A stretch of 64,000 bases of DNA from Pictodentalium vernedei (taxonomy: Eukaryota > Mollusca > Scaphopoda > Dentaliida > Dentaliidae). A program made the translations under genes and the position numbers. Every line of letters begins with the position of its first letter. The stretch's first letter is position 1. This document shows positions 23,180-34,236 of the stretch, in pieces. A model generated the notes under the pieces. The model worked only from the letters and a program-made list of their open reading frames with translations, did no database searches and had not been told where the DNA came from. Where the stretch lies: contig CM062289.1 of assembly GCA_031216915.1 (NCBI GenBank), positions 62,007,741 to 62,071,740 on the forward strand, given 5' to 3'.

Positions 23180-24200
23180 ATATCAACCGATATCTGAAGT
23201 CCGTATAACGGAAATGTGATTCTCTATCTTCATTAATTATTATTCACTTGTTCTCAGCCCGCCACAGAGTAAAGACATTAAAGTTAATCACTGGAAAAAC
23301 CTTCACCCGAAAGGCACAAAGATGAAGTCGTTTTCATGAAGGGACAAGAAAAGAGAAGAGGAAAAAATGAAGAACACTGGAACTGAAAGACTGAACAGAA
23401 ATTCAGATGCCTTGCAATTTCTATATCATGCTGACCGATGTGACGTGCTAATTATGGCCACGACAGCTAATTATTATTTGATACAAAGCATATGTGATCC
23501 CGCCATGAACCTATTGGACTATAAGGCGCCAATGACCCAAACCGTGAGATCTTAGCTCATTTCATACAAGCACCAGCTCAGAATCATAGCCTTACCAAGG
23601 AAGAAAACTGTCTTATCAAAAAAGAAGGCGGATTATACAAAAAGAAGTACTTATAGGAAAGTTACTAAAAACCTATCACCGCTGCCCCGTCAGATATTTT
23701 CAACCAATAAAGGGATGTGCTCGTAACGATTTTGTCATAGGTGTTTCGACCGTAGGAGAGAACGGTCGCAGTGCAATCCCGCCGCCATTGTTCTCCAAGA
23801 AATTATGCACCAATAGGAGATTCGGAATCCAGGGAATCGGAGTAATCTGAAATCCAAGAAAAGGCATAAGTTGTGGATTTTGAGGAAGGAGAAATCGTGA
23901 ATGATTCTATGGACCAGATGGGAAGTATCGTCAGATGTGTCATTACCAGGAAGATTTTGGGAACGCGATGGGCAGCGTTTTAGAGACTGAAAAGGAAAAG
24001 GATGATACAGTTGCAGCAGCAGCCAAATCACTTCACTTCAAAGCAGTGTGACAGAGGCCATTGGAGCGAGATACTTTAATATATTGGTGTGCAAGAAGAA
24101 TTTCCGCAAGACAAGGACCCAATTCATAAGGAAATTAAAGAGACTGCTAAACGTCTTCGCGAAGAAGAGAATATGCATTTGAAGAATCGTAGAAATATAC
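23180..24200. other. No clear gene
   Basis: Stretches with mixed codon-like composition, for example 23,367-23,555, but no known motif and no long frame. Confidence 0.4.
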
Positions 24201-24201
24201 C

Positions 24202-24451
24202 TTAACCCTTTACCCAACGTAACGGCCAAAACCGGCCAGCGCTATTCTCAAAAATCGCCAATTAATTTTCAAAATATTTTCATTTTTTGTCTCAAAAACA
24301 TAGGTTATGACCCCTCGTTGGAACGAGCTCGTCGAGCTCGTTCCAACGAGGGGTCATAACCTATGTTTTGAGACCAAAAATGAAAAAAATTAGTTATTCA
24401 AAAATCTTTTTTGCAAGTGTCGTCTGCTTTTCATGTTAGGTAAAGGGTTAA
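24202..24451. mobile_element. piggyBac-like palindromic MITE, copy 3 (inverted)
   Basis: TTAA at both ends; left TTAACCCTTTACCCAACGTA, right CATGTTAGGTAAAGGGTTAA, so inverted relative to the copy at 8649. The central palindrome GGTTATGACCCCTCGTTGG with a CGAGCTCGTCGAGCTCG core is perfect. Confidence 0.88.
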
Positions 24452-25440
24452 AAACAATTCTATTGGACGATCTTATCGCATGATACTCATTCGAAATAGA
24501 AGGTGATCATGATGACAAAGAAGATGACGAAGAATCTGACGACGAGCCATTGAGCAAAAGGATTCGTCGCTAGATACCGCCAAAAATAAAGAAGGATAAA
24601 AGGGACGAACTCAGCTTTCAGATCATTTGTGTTTTGATCAGTGTAGAGAGAATATCCCTGGCAAAATGTTCAGTAGAGAAAAAGATGAATTTCACATACA
24701 AATCTATACGAACGATGCTCGAGTGAAGCTAACTTCCCAAGAATTGGAACAAGTCAAATGTTAAGCTGAGAGAGACAGGAGAAGGAGCCTAAAGCAATGC
24801 ATCGCTGTCTTTGCAGCGAAAACAAAAACAAGATAAATCGAGACGCTTCATGGTGTGGGTCAATTGTTAACGAAAAGAGCAGAGGAAGAGCAATGAGTTA
24901 AATCTTATTCTACATGATGCGGTGATGGATTTACCTTAGAACACTAGAAAACAACGTAACGGAAGAGACTCAAGCAACAGACACTCAATGAAAACGAGCT
25001 AAAGAAAACTGAACTTCAAGGAAATAAAGATAAGAACATTGCAGTTACCACTCAAACTACAGACCAGCTTGCAGACGAAAACAAGGCTGAATTTACCACT
25101 CAGAAGAATGGAAGGATGGACCAACCCAAGAGTAAAGCTATAAAGATGAAGTGATGAATCAAGCTGTCTACAATGCGTCAGAAATCAAAGTAACCAACAA
25201 AGCCAAGCTGCCAGTGTTAAATGGTCGAACATGCTTCATCAAGAACAAAGACCCACCCAGAGTAAATCAAAAAGAACAAAGGAAGTCCCGGTGGAGATAA
25301 AACAAAAGTCGTTCTTCGGATGATTATCAATCTCTCAACGAAGAAGAGGGTGGGCGGGGGAACTATATACCACTCAGTGATGAATTCAACGGAGAATATT
25401 CCTTGGGCACTTGACTATAAACTGGCTTGCTTGTATAATA
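24452..25440. other. Possible decayed coding region, unidentified
   Basis: Short runs read like charged protein (DDKEDDEESDDEPLSKRIRR near 24,510-24,570, then DEFHIQIYTNDARVKLTSQE near 24,690-24,750), with stops between. Possibly an old gene or transposon ORF. No family recognised. Confidence 0.3.
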
Positions 25441-25520
25441 TGAACAAAAAGTCTTCTATGATTGTGACACAATAAAAGTATGAACAAAAAGTCTTCTATG
25501 ATTGTGACACAATAAAAATG
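25441..25520 (+). repeat. 40-bp tandem duplication
   Basis: TGAACAAAAAGTCTTCTATG plus ATTGTGACACAATAAAAGTA is present twice, back to back, identical except for the last bases. Confidence 0.95.
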
Positions 25521-27175
25521 TTATATATTCTTAAGTTGTCTTTGTCAACTACCCTTTCACACATTCTCTTGAAGCACTCCGTTTTCAGCAGCCTTATCGT
25601 GTAATGGACAAGGTGACGGCACACTGTTTCCGAGATGAGTCGTAGAGTCACTGAACAATTACTCGAAAGCTAGATTGCTCGACATGATTCGAGTCGCTCT
25701 AGAAATGCCTTTTTAAGTCATAACGCTGTAATTTATTTGTTCGATAAGTTTCGAGTTGTTCGAGCAATTCCTGTTCTTGTCACTGTTCGATTGTCTTTTA
25801 GGTTTAAGATTCATGCGGCCTTCATTATACACATGTGAGATAATTCTGTGTAGGTAGATACATATTTCGGGAAATGAAGCAATCTGACTGGCCATTCAGA
25901 TACTTGGTCGAGGGCAGAGGTCCGAACCAGAGGTAGTCTAGGGTACCTTGGACTAAATAGAATGACAGGATAGTCAGAATAGGATCAGTAATTGGTGCAA
26001 GTAGTATATGATGTGGTTTTGGTACCTGTTCTTCCGGACGGGGGTGACGGGGGTGATGACGTCATCTTAATTAAAAAGTTACGTAAGGTAATTAACGTCA
26101 CTTAATGATTATTTTTTTAATCACTTTAATAACTGTTGCTTAATTAATTTTAATTAATGACTGTTGCATAATTAATGTAATTAATGTAATTAATGAGTGT
26201 AATTAGGGTTGATTATAATAATTAGTATATTAATAAATGAATTAATAATGTCGATTAGTACATATTTTTTTTAAAGTCATAATTTGGGATAGATATTATT
26301 AGATAAAAAATAATATATTTAAAAATAATATATTTAAAAATAATATTGATGTACTGGGCATATATATGAATGCTATCGACTGACCCTGACCTGGATATGT
26401 GCTAAGGTAAACACTGCATTGTGTCTGGGTGTAATTAAATCGATTTTTTTTTCAAATGCAAACTACTATACGAGAGTGACAGATGTTGAAGCAATTAAAT
26501 CTATTGTTCAAACGTTATGGGCGTAATAAAAACCTCTTTAAATTAGCGGTCAAGAAGCAACCTTCTTCCAGACTCTGAGATTCAAATTTTCAAATTTTAT
26601 CGATTTTTTAATGGTCTGATTTCTACATTTTGACTGATTTTCAAAAAAATCACAAGAGAAATCACCATGAGTCTACTGTACATGGGGGAAAGGCTATACA
26701 TGGCTGTACTTTATGCCCCAATACTTTCAAGAGATGAATTAACGGATCATCTGAAAACCCACCAAGAAGGTGTTTTGAACTGTCTATTTTCAATAGCAAA
26801 TTCAACAAAAGAGATGTTCCATTAGACGTTTTGAAAAACATGGAGAAATGTCAAAACTCGACATTTAACTGTGCGACTTGCAGGTTTCAGCTGATTCAAC
26901 TTAACCATCATCGCACCACAAGTAGCAGAGATGCACAACTTGATTGACTGGTGGAGACGCTCCTCACCAAATAAGGGGGGTCAAATGAGGTTATGAGGAG
27001 GGGTGAAGGAGACAAGTGTGCAGTCGTATGTTTAAAAGTTTAATAACCTTAATTGCTATGATGTAATTCCCCTAATAAAAAGTGTATATTCATTTAATAT
27101 TATATATTAATAATTTTCGTTAAATAATTCATTTTTTATTCCACACCCCTGTATTATAGAATTGTAGTTTTTTTC

Positions 27176-27290
27176 ATTTATTTAACGACAGTTGGAGCAA
27201 TCCGGAAAGAACCATTGTGCAGAGGCAAACAACTGTCAAAGGGTTATCATTGGCTGAAGGCAGTACGCCATAGTACACAATGTTACTGAC
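27176..27290 (-). mobile_element. SINE fragment
   Basis: TTATTTAACGACAGTTGGAG and AACAACTGTCAAAGGG resemble the body of the minus-strand SINE at 27,525. Diverged and truncated, inside the 3.4-kb element. Confidence 0.5.
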
Positions 27291-27524
27291 CACCCCCACC
27301 CCACATAGGTAATTAGATAATGATAGCTCTTTCATGCTTTTACTTAGATGGGTGGGTTATTCTTCAGTAAACGTTCAGAAATAAATCATATGGGTTAGTA
27401 ATAGTGCGGGTGTGATTTTTCTATGATTAAACACAGTCCGTAGTGGTATCACCCAAATTTTTCATTTTTACATGCACTGGTCCACAATTAACTGTTAAAC
27501 TCCTAAGTGCTGTTTTGATAAACG

Positions 27525-27790
27525 ACTATTTATTTATATTTATTTATTGGTGTTTAAGGTCACATATTTCTGCACAATGGCTAATCATGACCATGACAGT
27601 TTTATGGGTGGAGGAAGCCAGAGAGAGTCACCGAGCAACGGCAAGCAACTGTCAAAATTCTACATAGAGTTAGCATTGGTTGAAGACAGGTGCTCCATCG
27701 ACGTGCAGTATGCCTTAGTGCACAGTGTCACTGTGTCCCCACATGGTCAATGGGGATGAAGTGTCTTGCCCAAGGACACAACCGACAGAC
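27525..27790 (-). mobile_element. SINE, 5'-truncated
   Basis: Read on the minus strand: GGGCAAGACACTTCATCCCC, ACTGCACGTCGATGGAGCAC, CTTCCTCCACCCATAAAACTG and the tail GACCTTAAACACCAATAAAT follow the order of the SINE at 7733-8085. The tRNA-like head is missing. It lies in the spacer of the 3.4-kb Polinton-like element. Confidence 0.8.
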
Positions 27791-29439
27791 ACTCATGAAT
27801 AAATCGATATGCATATTTCTGTCAAACTAATCCGTCATTTTGTTTTTTTTTCGAAAAGTGTCTTGTGGAATGAATTATTCAACGAAAATTATTAATATAT
27901 TATATTAAATGAACATATGCTATTTATTAGGGGAACAATCTCATAGTAAATACGGGTTAAGAGTGTGGTAAGTTATGAGAGGAGACTAATAGGGGTAATT
28001 TGATCGCTCAAAATTGTGGGGAAGGTGTATCCGGGGGCCTGACATGTCCATTACATTCAGAGAACTAGACTGCGGTTCGAGATACTTTAGCTATTGTGAG
28101 GACTGGGGGAAGGAGAGAGAGGTTTCCAAAAGTTTTTTAGTATTGGATGACCTGGAGGAGGGGAGTTCCTGAAAGTTTTAGGTACTGTGAGGGGATACAG
28201 GGGTGTGGAATAAAAAGTTAATTATTTTATGAAAATTATTAATATATTATATTAAATGAATATACGCTATTTATTAGGGGGATTACGTCATAGCAATTAA
28301 GGTTATTAAACTTTTAAACATATGACCGCACACTTGTCTCCTTCACCCCTCCTCAGAACCTCATTTGACCCCCCCTCCCCCCCCCCCCCCTTATTTGATG
28401 AGGAGCATCTCCACCGGTCAATCGAGTTGTGCATCTCTGCTACTTGTGGTGCGATGATGGTTAAGTTGAATCAGCTGAAACCTGCAAGTCGAGCAGTTAA
28501 ATGTCGAGTTTTGACATTTCTCCATGTTTTTCTAATGTATCTTTCCTACTATAGGATTTCAGACAAAACGTCCACTGAACATCTCTTTTGTTGAATTTGC
28601 TATTGAAACACAAAATTGACAGTTCAAAGCACCTTCTTGGTGGGTTTTCAGATGATCCATTAATTCATCTCTTGAAAGTATTGGGACATGAAGTACAGCC
28701 ATGTATAGCCTCTCCCCCGTGTACAGTCGTCTCATGACGATTTCTCTTGTGATTTTTTTTGAGAATCAGTCAAAACGTAGAAATTGGACCATTAAAAAAT
28801 CGATGAAATTTGAAAATTTTAATCTCAGAGTCTGGAAGAAGGTTGCATATTGACCGCTAATTTAAAGAGGTTTTTATTACGCCCATAACATTTGAACAAT
28901 AGATTTAATTGCTTCAACATCTATCACTCTCGTGTAGTAGTTCGCATTTGAAAAAAAAATCGATTTAATTACACCCAGACACAATGCAGTGTTTACCTTA
29001 GCACGTGTCCAGGTCAGGGTCAGTCGATAGCATTCATATGTATGTCCAGTATGTCAATATTATTTTTAAATATATTATTTTTAAATATATTATTTTTTAT
29101 CTAATAATATCTATCCCAAATTATGACTTTGAAAAAATAAGTACTAATCGACATTATTAATTCATTTATTAACATACTAATTATTATAATCAACTCTAAT
29201 TACACTCATTAATTACATTAATTACATTAATTATGCAACAGTCATTAATTAAAATTAATTAAGCAACAGTTATTAAAGTGATTAAAAAAAATAACCATTA
29301 AGTGACATTAATTACATTATGTAACTTTTTAATTAAGATGATGTCATCACCCCAGCCAGCCCCCCCCCCCCCCCCCCCCCACCTGTCACCCCCGTCCAGA
29401 AGAACAGGCCCCAAAACCACATCATATACTACTGGTGCA

Positions 29440-30020
29440 GAGCACACAAAATGGTTTGGGAAGAATCCGGGCGATTACAGAATGGAATACCCCATACTAT
29501 TGGATGCTTCTAGCTTCATAATAACCAAGTGTCATCAAACATGGCGGCCTTGTCAAATCCATGTTGATGGGGTGTTTTGGTGATTTGCGGTAATTGTTCA
29601 GGTCTATTTGGGTAATTATCTTTACGACCATTTAATGGAACATACTCCCACAGACTGTCACTCCAACAACCCGCTGCGCATGCGCACTAACACACAAATC
29701 TCTCCCCCCCCCCCCCCCCCATCCCCGACAGCAGGACCGCAGGTCAGCTACCATGATAACCATGCATAACGCCGCTGGGCCACAGAAATGTCACTGGGTC
29801 AGGTGATTCTGAAGTCATGTCCGGAGTTCGGGGTCAGGGGAGAGGGTCAAACAGGGTCAAAATGGCACCATCCGTCACTCTCCTTCAAGTAAGGTCTTTT
29901 TATTGTGGAAATGGGAAGAAATAGCTCTTTTTATAATGTGTTTTTTTCATGCTTGAAGGAGAAAGACTCTAAGACAATTCCGACCAAAATTATAGTTAAT
30001 ATTATTATAATATGCATTTA
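29440..30020. other. No gene seen; poly-C tract
   Basis: Contains a C run at about 29,704-29,720. Short frames only. Confidence 0.5.
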
Positions 30021-30023
30021 CAT

Positions 30024-30350
30024 GAACTTGTACACACTTATTAACTTGGACAATGAGAGTAGATAGTATCAAGTTGTACACCCTTATTAACTTGGACAAT
30101 GAGAGTAGATAGTATCAAGTTGTACACACTTATTAACTTGGACAATGAGAGGAGATAGTATCAAGTTGTACACACTTATTAACTTGGACAATGAGAGTAG
30201 ATAGTATCAAGTTGTACACCCTTATTAACTTGGACAATGAGAGTAGATAGCATCAAGTTGTACACCCTTATTAACTTGGACAATGAGAGTAGATAGTATC
30301 AAGTTGTACACCCTTATTAACTTGGACAATGAGAGTAGATAGTATCAAGT
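30024..30350 (+). repeat. 46-bp minisatellite, about seven copies
   Basis: The unit AAGTTGTACACCCTTATTAA + CTTGGACAATGAGAGTAGAT + AGTATC is repeated with one or two substitutions per copy (CACAC for CACCC; GAGGAG for GAGTAG). Confidence 0.97.
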
Positions 30351-30411
30351 TTCGTTGATATATCCTTAGCTAATAACCATTTTTCTATATTGATACTATT
30401 AGTTATCCTTG

Positions 30412-30539
30412 TGTTTTCCAGGGTGTATGGGAGTTTACGCCGGTCTGGGAACTCATACACCCCTCGGCGGAAGCCGAGGGGTGTATGAGTTCCCAGACCG
30501 GTGTAAACTCCCATACACCCTGGAAAACACAAGGATAAC
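30412..30539. repeat. Near-perfect 128-bp palindrome
   Basis: GTTATCCTTGTGTTTTCCAG at the left pairs with CTGGAAAACACAAGGATAAC at the right. The centre is CCCCTCGGCGGAAGCCGAGG. Only about one mismatch was seen (GTTTACGCC against GGTGTAAAC). Confidence 0.92.
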
Positions 30540-31320
30540 AGATTTATTTCCAAGAATTTTGGTGTACTCAATACTTTAACCTACATTGTGGGGAAAAAAC
30601 TGACAGAAAATCTGTACCTTGTAAGTTTCTTAATAAAACCAGAACAAATATGGATATCATAGGGACTGGCTCAATGAGCCAGTTCCAATTACATCCCTAT
30701 CTGTAATATTTGATTGCACATAAATATTAAATTTCCTGCATTTGTATATTTGTTCTAACATAACCAAGCAGAAGGTATAAATTAATAATTAAAAATGGGT
30801 ACTTTTTTAGCCATTTTGCATGCTATGGTATATTCTTGTTTTTATACCGTGGTTAACAACGGTGTAAAACATGCTACTGGGGATTACAAGTTACACCGTA
30901 CCTCTCAGCCAATCAAAATGCAGTATTTTGTTTCATTTGGAAATAAAGGCTGATGTACATGCAAATACTGGTGATAAGAATTAACCACATTTAAAGTTTG
31001 TCGGCTAATATCGAGATTAGAAAATTGAAATTAGTTGTAAAGTTATTTACTTATAGAAGCAAACTTCAAAACTATCTGTCTTCTTGTTCTGCTTTCAGAA
31101 TCTGCGAAAGGCACTTACGTGATCAGTACGCTGGCAATGACAACAAAATTTGCTTGTAATATGTCGTTTATGACGTCAATACTGTATACATCGGAGGTAA
31201 ATCCAACTGTCGTAAGGTAAACATTTGGTGTGTATTGGGAAACGCTGGGCAATATAAAAATATTTCTTTCACGGGCGCAGCGAATATGACGGATTCCGAT
31301 TGGAGACATATCTGATATGT
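30540..31320. other. No gene seen
   Basis: AT-rich with small inverted motifs (ACCGTGGTTAACAACGGTGT near 30,848). No coding region recognised. Confidence 0.5.
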
Positions 31321-31321
31321 A

Positions 31322-31577
31322 TAGTACGTGGAGAGTGTATTATCACTAAATCACCCGCAGAGTGGAGATTCCACCCAAGCAATAATTGCAAATTTGTTGC
31401 AAAGCATAACCAGCACAAGCAAAGTTAAAGCCAATGGACCTCCGGGTTAAACCCGGAGTCCATTGGCTGAAACATCGCTTGTGTTTGTTGTCGATATGTA
31501 CAAAATTTGAAAGTTATAGCTTGTGTGATATCTCCACTCCGTGGGTGATTTAGTTGCAATCCACTCTCCATGTACTG
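31322..31577. mobile_element. Palindromic MITE, ACGTGGAGAGTG family, copy 3
   Basis: Same orientation as the copy at 19,283. TAGTACGTGGAGAGTG and CACTCTCCATGTACTG ends are flanked by TA. The central CCTCCGGGTTAAACCCGGAG palindrome has lost one base on one side. Confidence 0.88.
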
Positions 31578-31776
31578 TATCGACTGAAATGGTTCAAGTC
31601 ACGTCTGAATAAACATTCAAGTTACATCAAGGCATGTCTTCGTGAGGCATGTCTCATTTACAAAGTTGAAACACCAGTCAGTCGAGATAATAGTTAATTA
31701 TTCATAGAGTTCTTGAACTTTTTGTGGGGATAAATACATGTAGTGGTCGTGACGAAATGGATTCTCAATGTCGTAT

Positions 31777-31937
31777 TTAACCCTTTGCACAACGTAACGT
31801 CCAAAACTGGCCAGCGCGATTCTCAAAAATCGCCAATTAATTTTCATTATTTATTTTTAATTTTTTGTCTCAAAAACATAGGTTATGACCCCTCGTTGGA
31901 ATAAGCTCGTCTGCTTTGCATGTTAGGTAAAGGGTTA
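31777..31937. mobile_element. piggyBac-like palindromic MITE, copy 4 (internally deleted)
   Basis: TTAA-bounded, ends TTAACCCTTTGCACAACGTA and TGTTAGGTAAAGGGTTAA. One arm of the central palindrome is missing: the sequence jumps from GTTGGAATAAGCTCGTC to CTGCTTTGCATG. Confidence 0.82.
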
Positions 31938-32553
31938 AATAGCACATATCACACTCCACACTGGAAATGTTGGATCCTCAACGCGTGTACCACTGACATC
32001 CACTTGTATGACCAACTGTGTGTGACCTGTTTCCCCTCATCCGTTTTTTTATTTTAGACACTCGATGTTCGAATTTCAAATATAGAGTCTCGCTTACATC
32101 TTCAAGATTTGGAAATTGTCACTACTGTTCAATCATTGAAGGAAACATGGTGTTCGTACAACACGTTGCCTGGAATGAGCGTGTATATGCTCTTACAGCC
32201 AGACAATTTAATCCATCGAAGCCGTTACGGTTATTGAGAAAGTTTTTCAATTTTTTAAATCAGACAAGGTAATAAAATATTTTATGAACACACCACTCCA
32301 TGATCAACTGCGTACCTAATGGCTGTGGTCGTATGGAAATGAGGTCGGGTGAGGGCGCTTCCTGGCAATTTCATCGGAAGGTTCTGTCTGATATCTTTGT
32401 ACTTACACAATGATTTATTCACGCGGACTGGGGTGTCAGCAAACTATTTACACACAGAGGGCGCAAAAGAATATATATATTCCGAGCAGAAGGTTGTTCC
32501 TTTGTGATGGAAAACCCGGCAGCTACCCAACCACAACAACCTCCCTGGCTGTG
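31938..32553 (+). other. Left flank of the Polinton; no gene recognised
   Basis: Short frames only. The last 6 bp (32,548-32,553, GCTGTG) are the left copy of the Polinton target duplication. Confidence 0.5.
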
Positions 32554-33008
32554 AGTAGTTGGGGGTGGCATTATAGACCCAAGATCTGTGAAACTTATAG
32601 ACCCAAGAACTTATAGACCCAAGAACTTATAGACCCAAGAACTTATAGACCCAAGATTTGTGAAACTTATAGACCCAAGAACTTATAGACCCAACATGTA
32701 TGCACTGGTGGCACAGTGCATACATGTTGGGTCTATAAGTTCTTGGGTCTATAAGTTTCACAAATCTTGGGTCTATAAGTTCTTGGGTCTATAAGTTCTT
32801 GGGTCTATAAGTTTCACAGATCTTGGGTCTATAATGCCACCGCATCATGCTTTTTTTATGGCCAGATCCTATAGTACATTTTTGCTTATAAGTTTTTTTC
32901 ACTGGAGGATAAGGGAACTGGTTTTTTGTCTTTTTGAGATAACAAAGACTTGATTGTGTACATGAGAAGATCTCTTTCTAATAGTGTGGGTAGCCCTTAG
33001 AAGGGCTG
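32554..33008 (+). repeat. Polinton left terminal inverted repeat (455 bp)
   Basis: Matches 51,015-51,453 inverted. The main difference is one extra 16-bp ACTTATAGACCCAAGA unit here (four against three). The outer part (32,564-32,841) is itself a long palindrome of AAGAACTTATAGACCC units around CAGTGCATACATG arms. The inner part ends in a histone-type stem-loop serving the first minus-strand gene. Confidence 0.97.
32992..33007 (-). terminator. Histone-type 3' stem-loop, left TIR
   Basis: Minus strand AGCCCTTCTAAGGGCT: 6-bp stem and 4-nt loop. It fits the metazoan histone mRNA consensus GGYYYUUHUHARRRCC except for an A-U outer pair. It is followed by ACCCA and a purine-rich AGAAAGAGAT like the histone downstream element. 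It lies 170 nt past the stop of the 33,177-33,569 gene. Confidence 0.75.
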
Positions 33009-33176
33009 CCATGAAGGCACATTTTGAAATCACACTCATTTGTGAGAGTAACAAATTATTGATAGGTTAGAATGACAAACAGAGATAATAAGAAATAGGA
33101 TGAATGAGTTTAAGTTGTATCCTGATTTTTGTCAAGATAAAATTCAATAACTTGTATCCAGATTTTGTAGGAATCC

Positions 33177-33569
33177 TCATGAGAATTCACTTAAATCTGG
33201 ATACAGGTTATTGGATTTAACTTCACATTTTTTATATCGTCTTTCTGGCTGCCAATTAAGATCAGGATACAAGTCAACTTTCTTCACCTGGTATTTCTCC
33301 AGTTCATAACCGCGGACAGCTAAGAACTGTCTTATCCCTGCCTTTCGCTCCAACTCATCAATAAGCTGCTGGCCCCACTGTCGAGTGTATTTCTGAGGTC
33401 CACCACTTCTCCTCATATGACCGAAAATATCTTCAGCTAACTGGCGTCTCCGTGCTTTCTCTCTCTCTACTCTGATGGATTCTTCTTCTAATCGGCGATT
33501 CCAATCAGCGTCAGACATTTCCCCGGACCTCCACATTCTGTATTCATTCATCTCTAGCGAGAACTTCAT
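33177..33569 (-). CDS. Polinton gene of unknown function, left terminal pair
   Basis: 130 residues starting at an ATG just behind the TATA of the palindromic promoter. No family recognised. It is highly charged with a long Arg/Glu helix (residues 20-50, RLEEESIRVEREKARRRQ), then GQQLIDELERKAGIRQF. The C-terminal part holds two similar LYPDL segments, matching short DNA repeats (ATCTGGATACAAG type) that continue downstream to 33,060. It is divergently paired with the H4-like gene and followed by a histone-type stem-loop. It could be a nucleic-acid-associated protein, but nothing in the sequence proves it. Confidence 0.6.
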   Translation of the reverse strand: MKFSLEMNEYRMWRSGEMSDADWNRRLEEESIRVEREKARRRQLAEDIFGHMRRSGGPQKYTRQWGQQLIDELERKAGIRQFLAVRGYELEKYQVKKVDLYPDLNWQPERRYKKCEVKSNNLYPDLSEFS

Positions 33570-33606
33570 GTTGTCTCAAAATGAATTGTTTGGAATGCGT
33601 GTTAGA

Positions 33607-33803
33607 TTTTATAGACAATGCGAGGATCGAAAATGCAGTGGAGAACGCTCACGCGACAAATCTGATCGAGTGCGGGAAAAATTGTTGACGTCGGACGGCT
33701 GTGATAGTAAACGTCTGTTATCAACAATTTTTTCCCGCACTCGATCAGAATTGTCGCGTGAACGTTCTCCAGTGCATTTTCGATCCTCGCAATGTCTATA
33801 AAA
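33607..33803. promoter_or_regulatory. Palindromic bidirectional promoter, left copy
   Basis: Two ~80-bp inverted arms (TTTATAGACAATGCGAGGAT ... ATCCTCGCAATGTCTATAAA) around a ~33-bp unpaired centre (CGTCGGACGGCTGTGATAGT). Each arm ends in an outward TATA box: TATAAAA at 33,797-33,803 for the plus-strand gene and its inverse near 33,607 for the minus-strand gene. The arms contain GATCGAGTGCGGGAAAAA. A near-identical copy serves the right-hand pair at 50,241-50,437. Confidence 0.85.
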
Positions 33804-33823
33804 ACTCTACTGGAGATATCATA

Positions 33824-34213
33824 ATGTCATTTTTCTTATCATCAATCATGAGAGTTGAGCTATCCATCGAGGTAAAGATTCCATCACTAGAAGGTGAATG
33901 TGGGCCACGAGGAGTGAAGAAGGAGAGAGAGGAGTGCAATACTATTCCACCACAAGAGGTGAAGATGGAGAGAGAGGAGCGTAATACTATTCCAAGGAGT
34001 AATTTGCGAAGATTGGCAAGAAAAGCTGGGGTGAATAATATCTCACCATTGTCACTTGATGAAGCTGAAGAAGCCTTACACTGTTTTGTTCGAAAATTGA
34101 TAAGAGATACCTATCATTATGCAACAATTAGGGGAAGAGGATCACAACATCTCGTTAATCAAAAGGATGTCAAGAGAGCCGCAAAGAGAAATGGAATAAA
34201 GTTGGTGAACTAA
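33824..34213 (+). CDS. Histone H4-like histone-fold protein
   Basis: About 129 residues from the ATG at 33,824; a second ATG at 33,848 is better spaced from the TATA box. The N-terminal tail is not H4-like: it is charged, with a near-repeat (KKEREECNTIPP / KMEREERNTIPR). The C-terminal ~75 residues align with histone H4 without large gaps. SNLRRLARKAGVNNIS matches H4 PAIRRLARRGGVKRIS, VRKLIRDTYHYA matches LENVIRDAVTYT, and NQKDVKRAAKRNG matches TAMDVVYALKRQG. These cover helices 1 to 3 of the fold. A histone-type 3' stem-loop follows the stop by 24 nt. It may package element DNA or act on host chromatin; role inferred. Confidence 0.85.
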   Translation: MSFFLSSIMRVELSIEVKIPSLEGECGPRGVKKEREECNTIPPQEVKMEREERNTIPRSNLRRLARKAGVNNISPLSLDEAEEALHCFVRKLIRDTYHYATIRGRGSQHLVNQKDVKRAAKRNGIKLVN

Positions 34214-34236
34214 ACATGATTTGTTTAGTAAAAAAC

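Larger units (their letters stand above)
26000..29433. mobile_element. Non-autonomous Polinton-like element (3.4 kb, long inverted repeats)
   Basis: Begins AGTAGTATATGATGTGGTTT and ends with its inverse. The 6 bp outside each end are identical (GGTGCA at 25,994-25,999 and 29,434-29,439). The arms run about 26,000-27,153 and 28,197-29,433, and the right arm carries longer C runs. A 6-bp target duplication and AG...CT ends are the Polinton/Maverick signature, and AGTAGT also starts the full Polinton at 32,554. No capsid, polymerase or integrase is visible, so it looks like a deletion derivative. Arms are still highly similar. The ~1-kb centre holds SINE pieces and a partial direct copy of arm sequence (27,855-27,945). 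Known LTR families would show TG...CA ends, which are absent. Confidence 0.75.

Noticed and set aside
26000-29433. LTR retrotransposon
   Set aside because: The long terminal repeats are inverted, not direct, and ends are AG...CT with 6-bp duplication.
29302-29583. Proline-rich frame
   Set aside because: Created by a poly-C tract in the right arm of the 3.4-kb element.
33475-33801. 108-residue plus-strand frame, and the matching frames at 50,145-50,551
   Set aside because: They read through the palindromic promoters; the shared residues simply reflect the duplicated promoter DNA.
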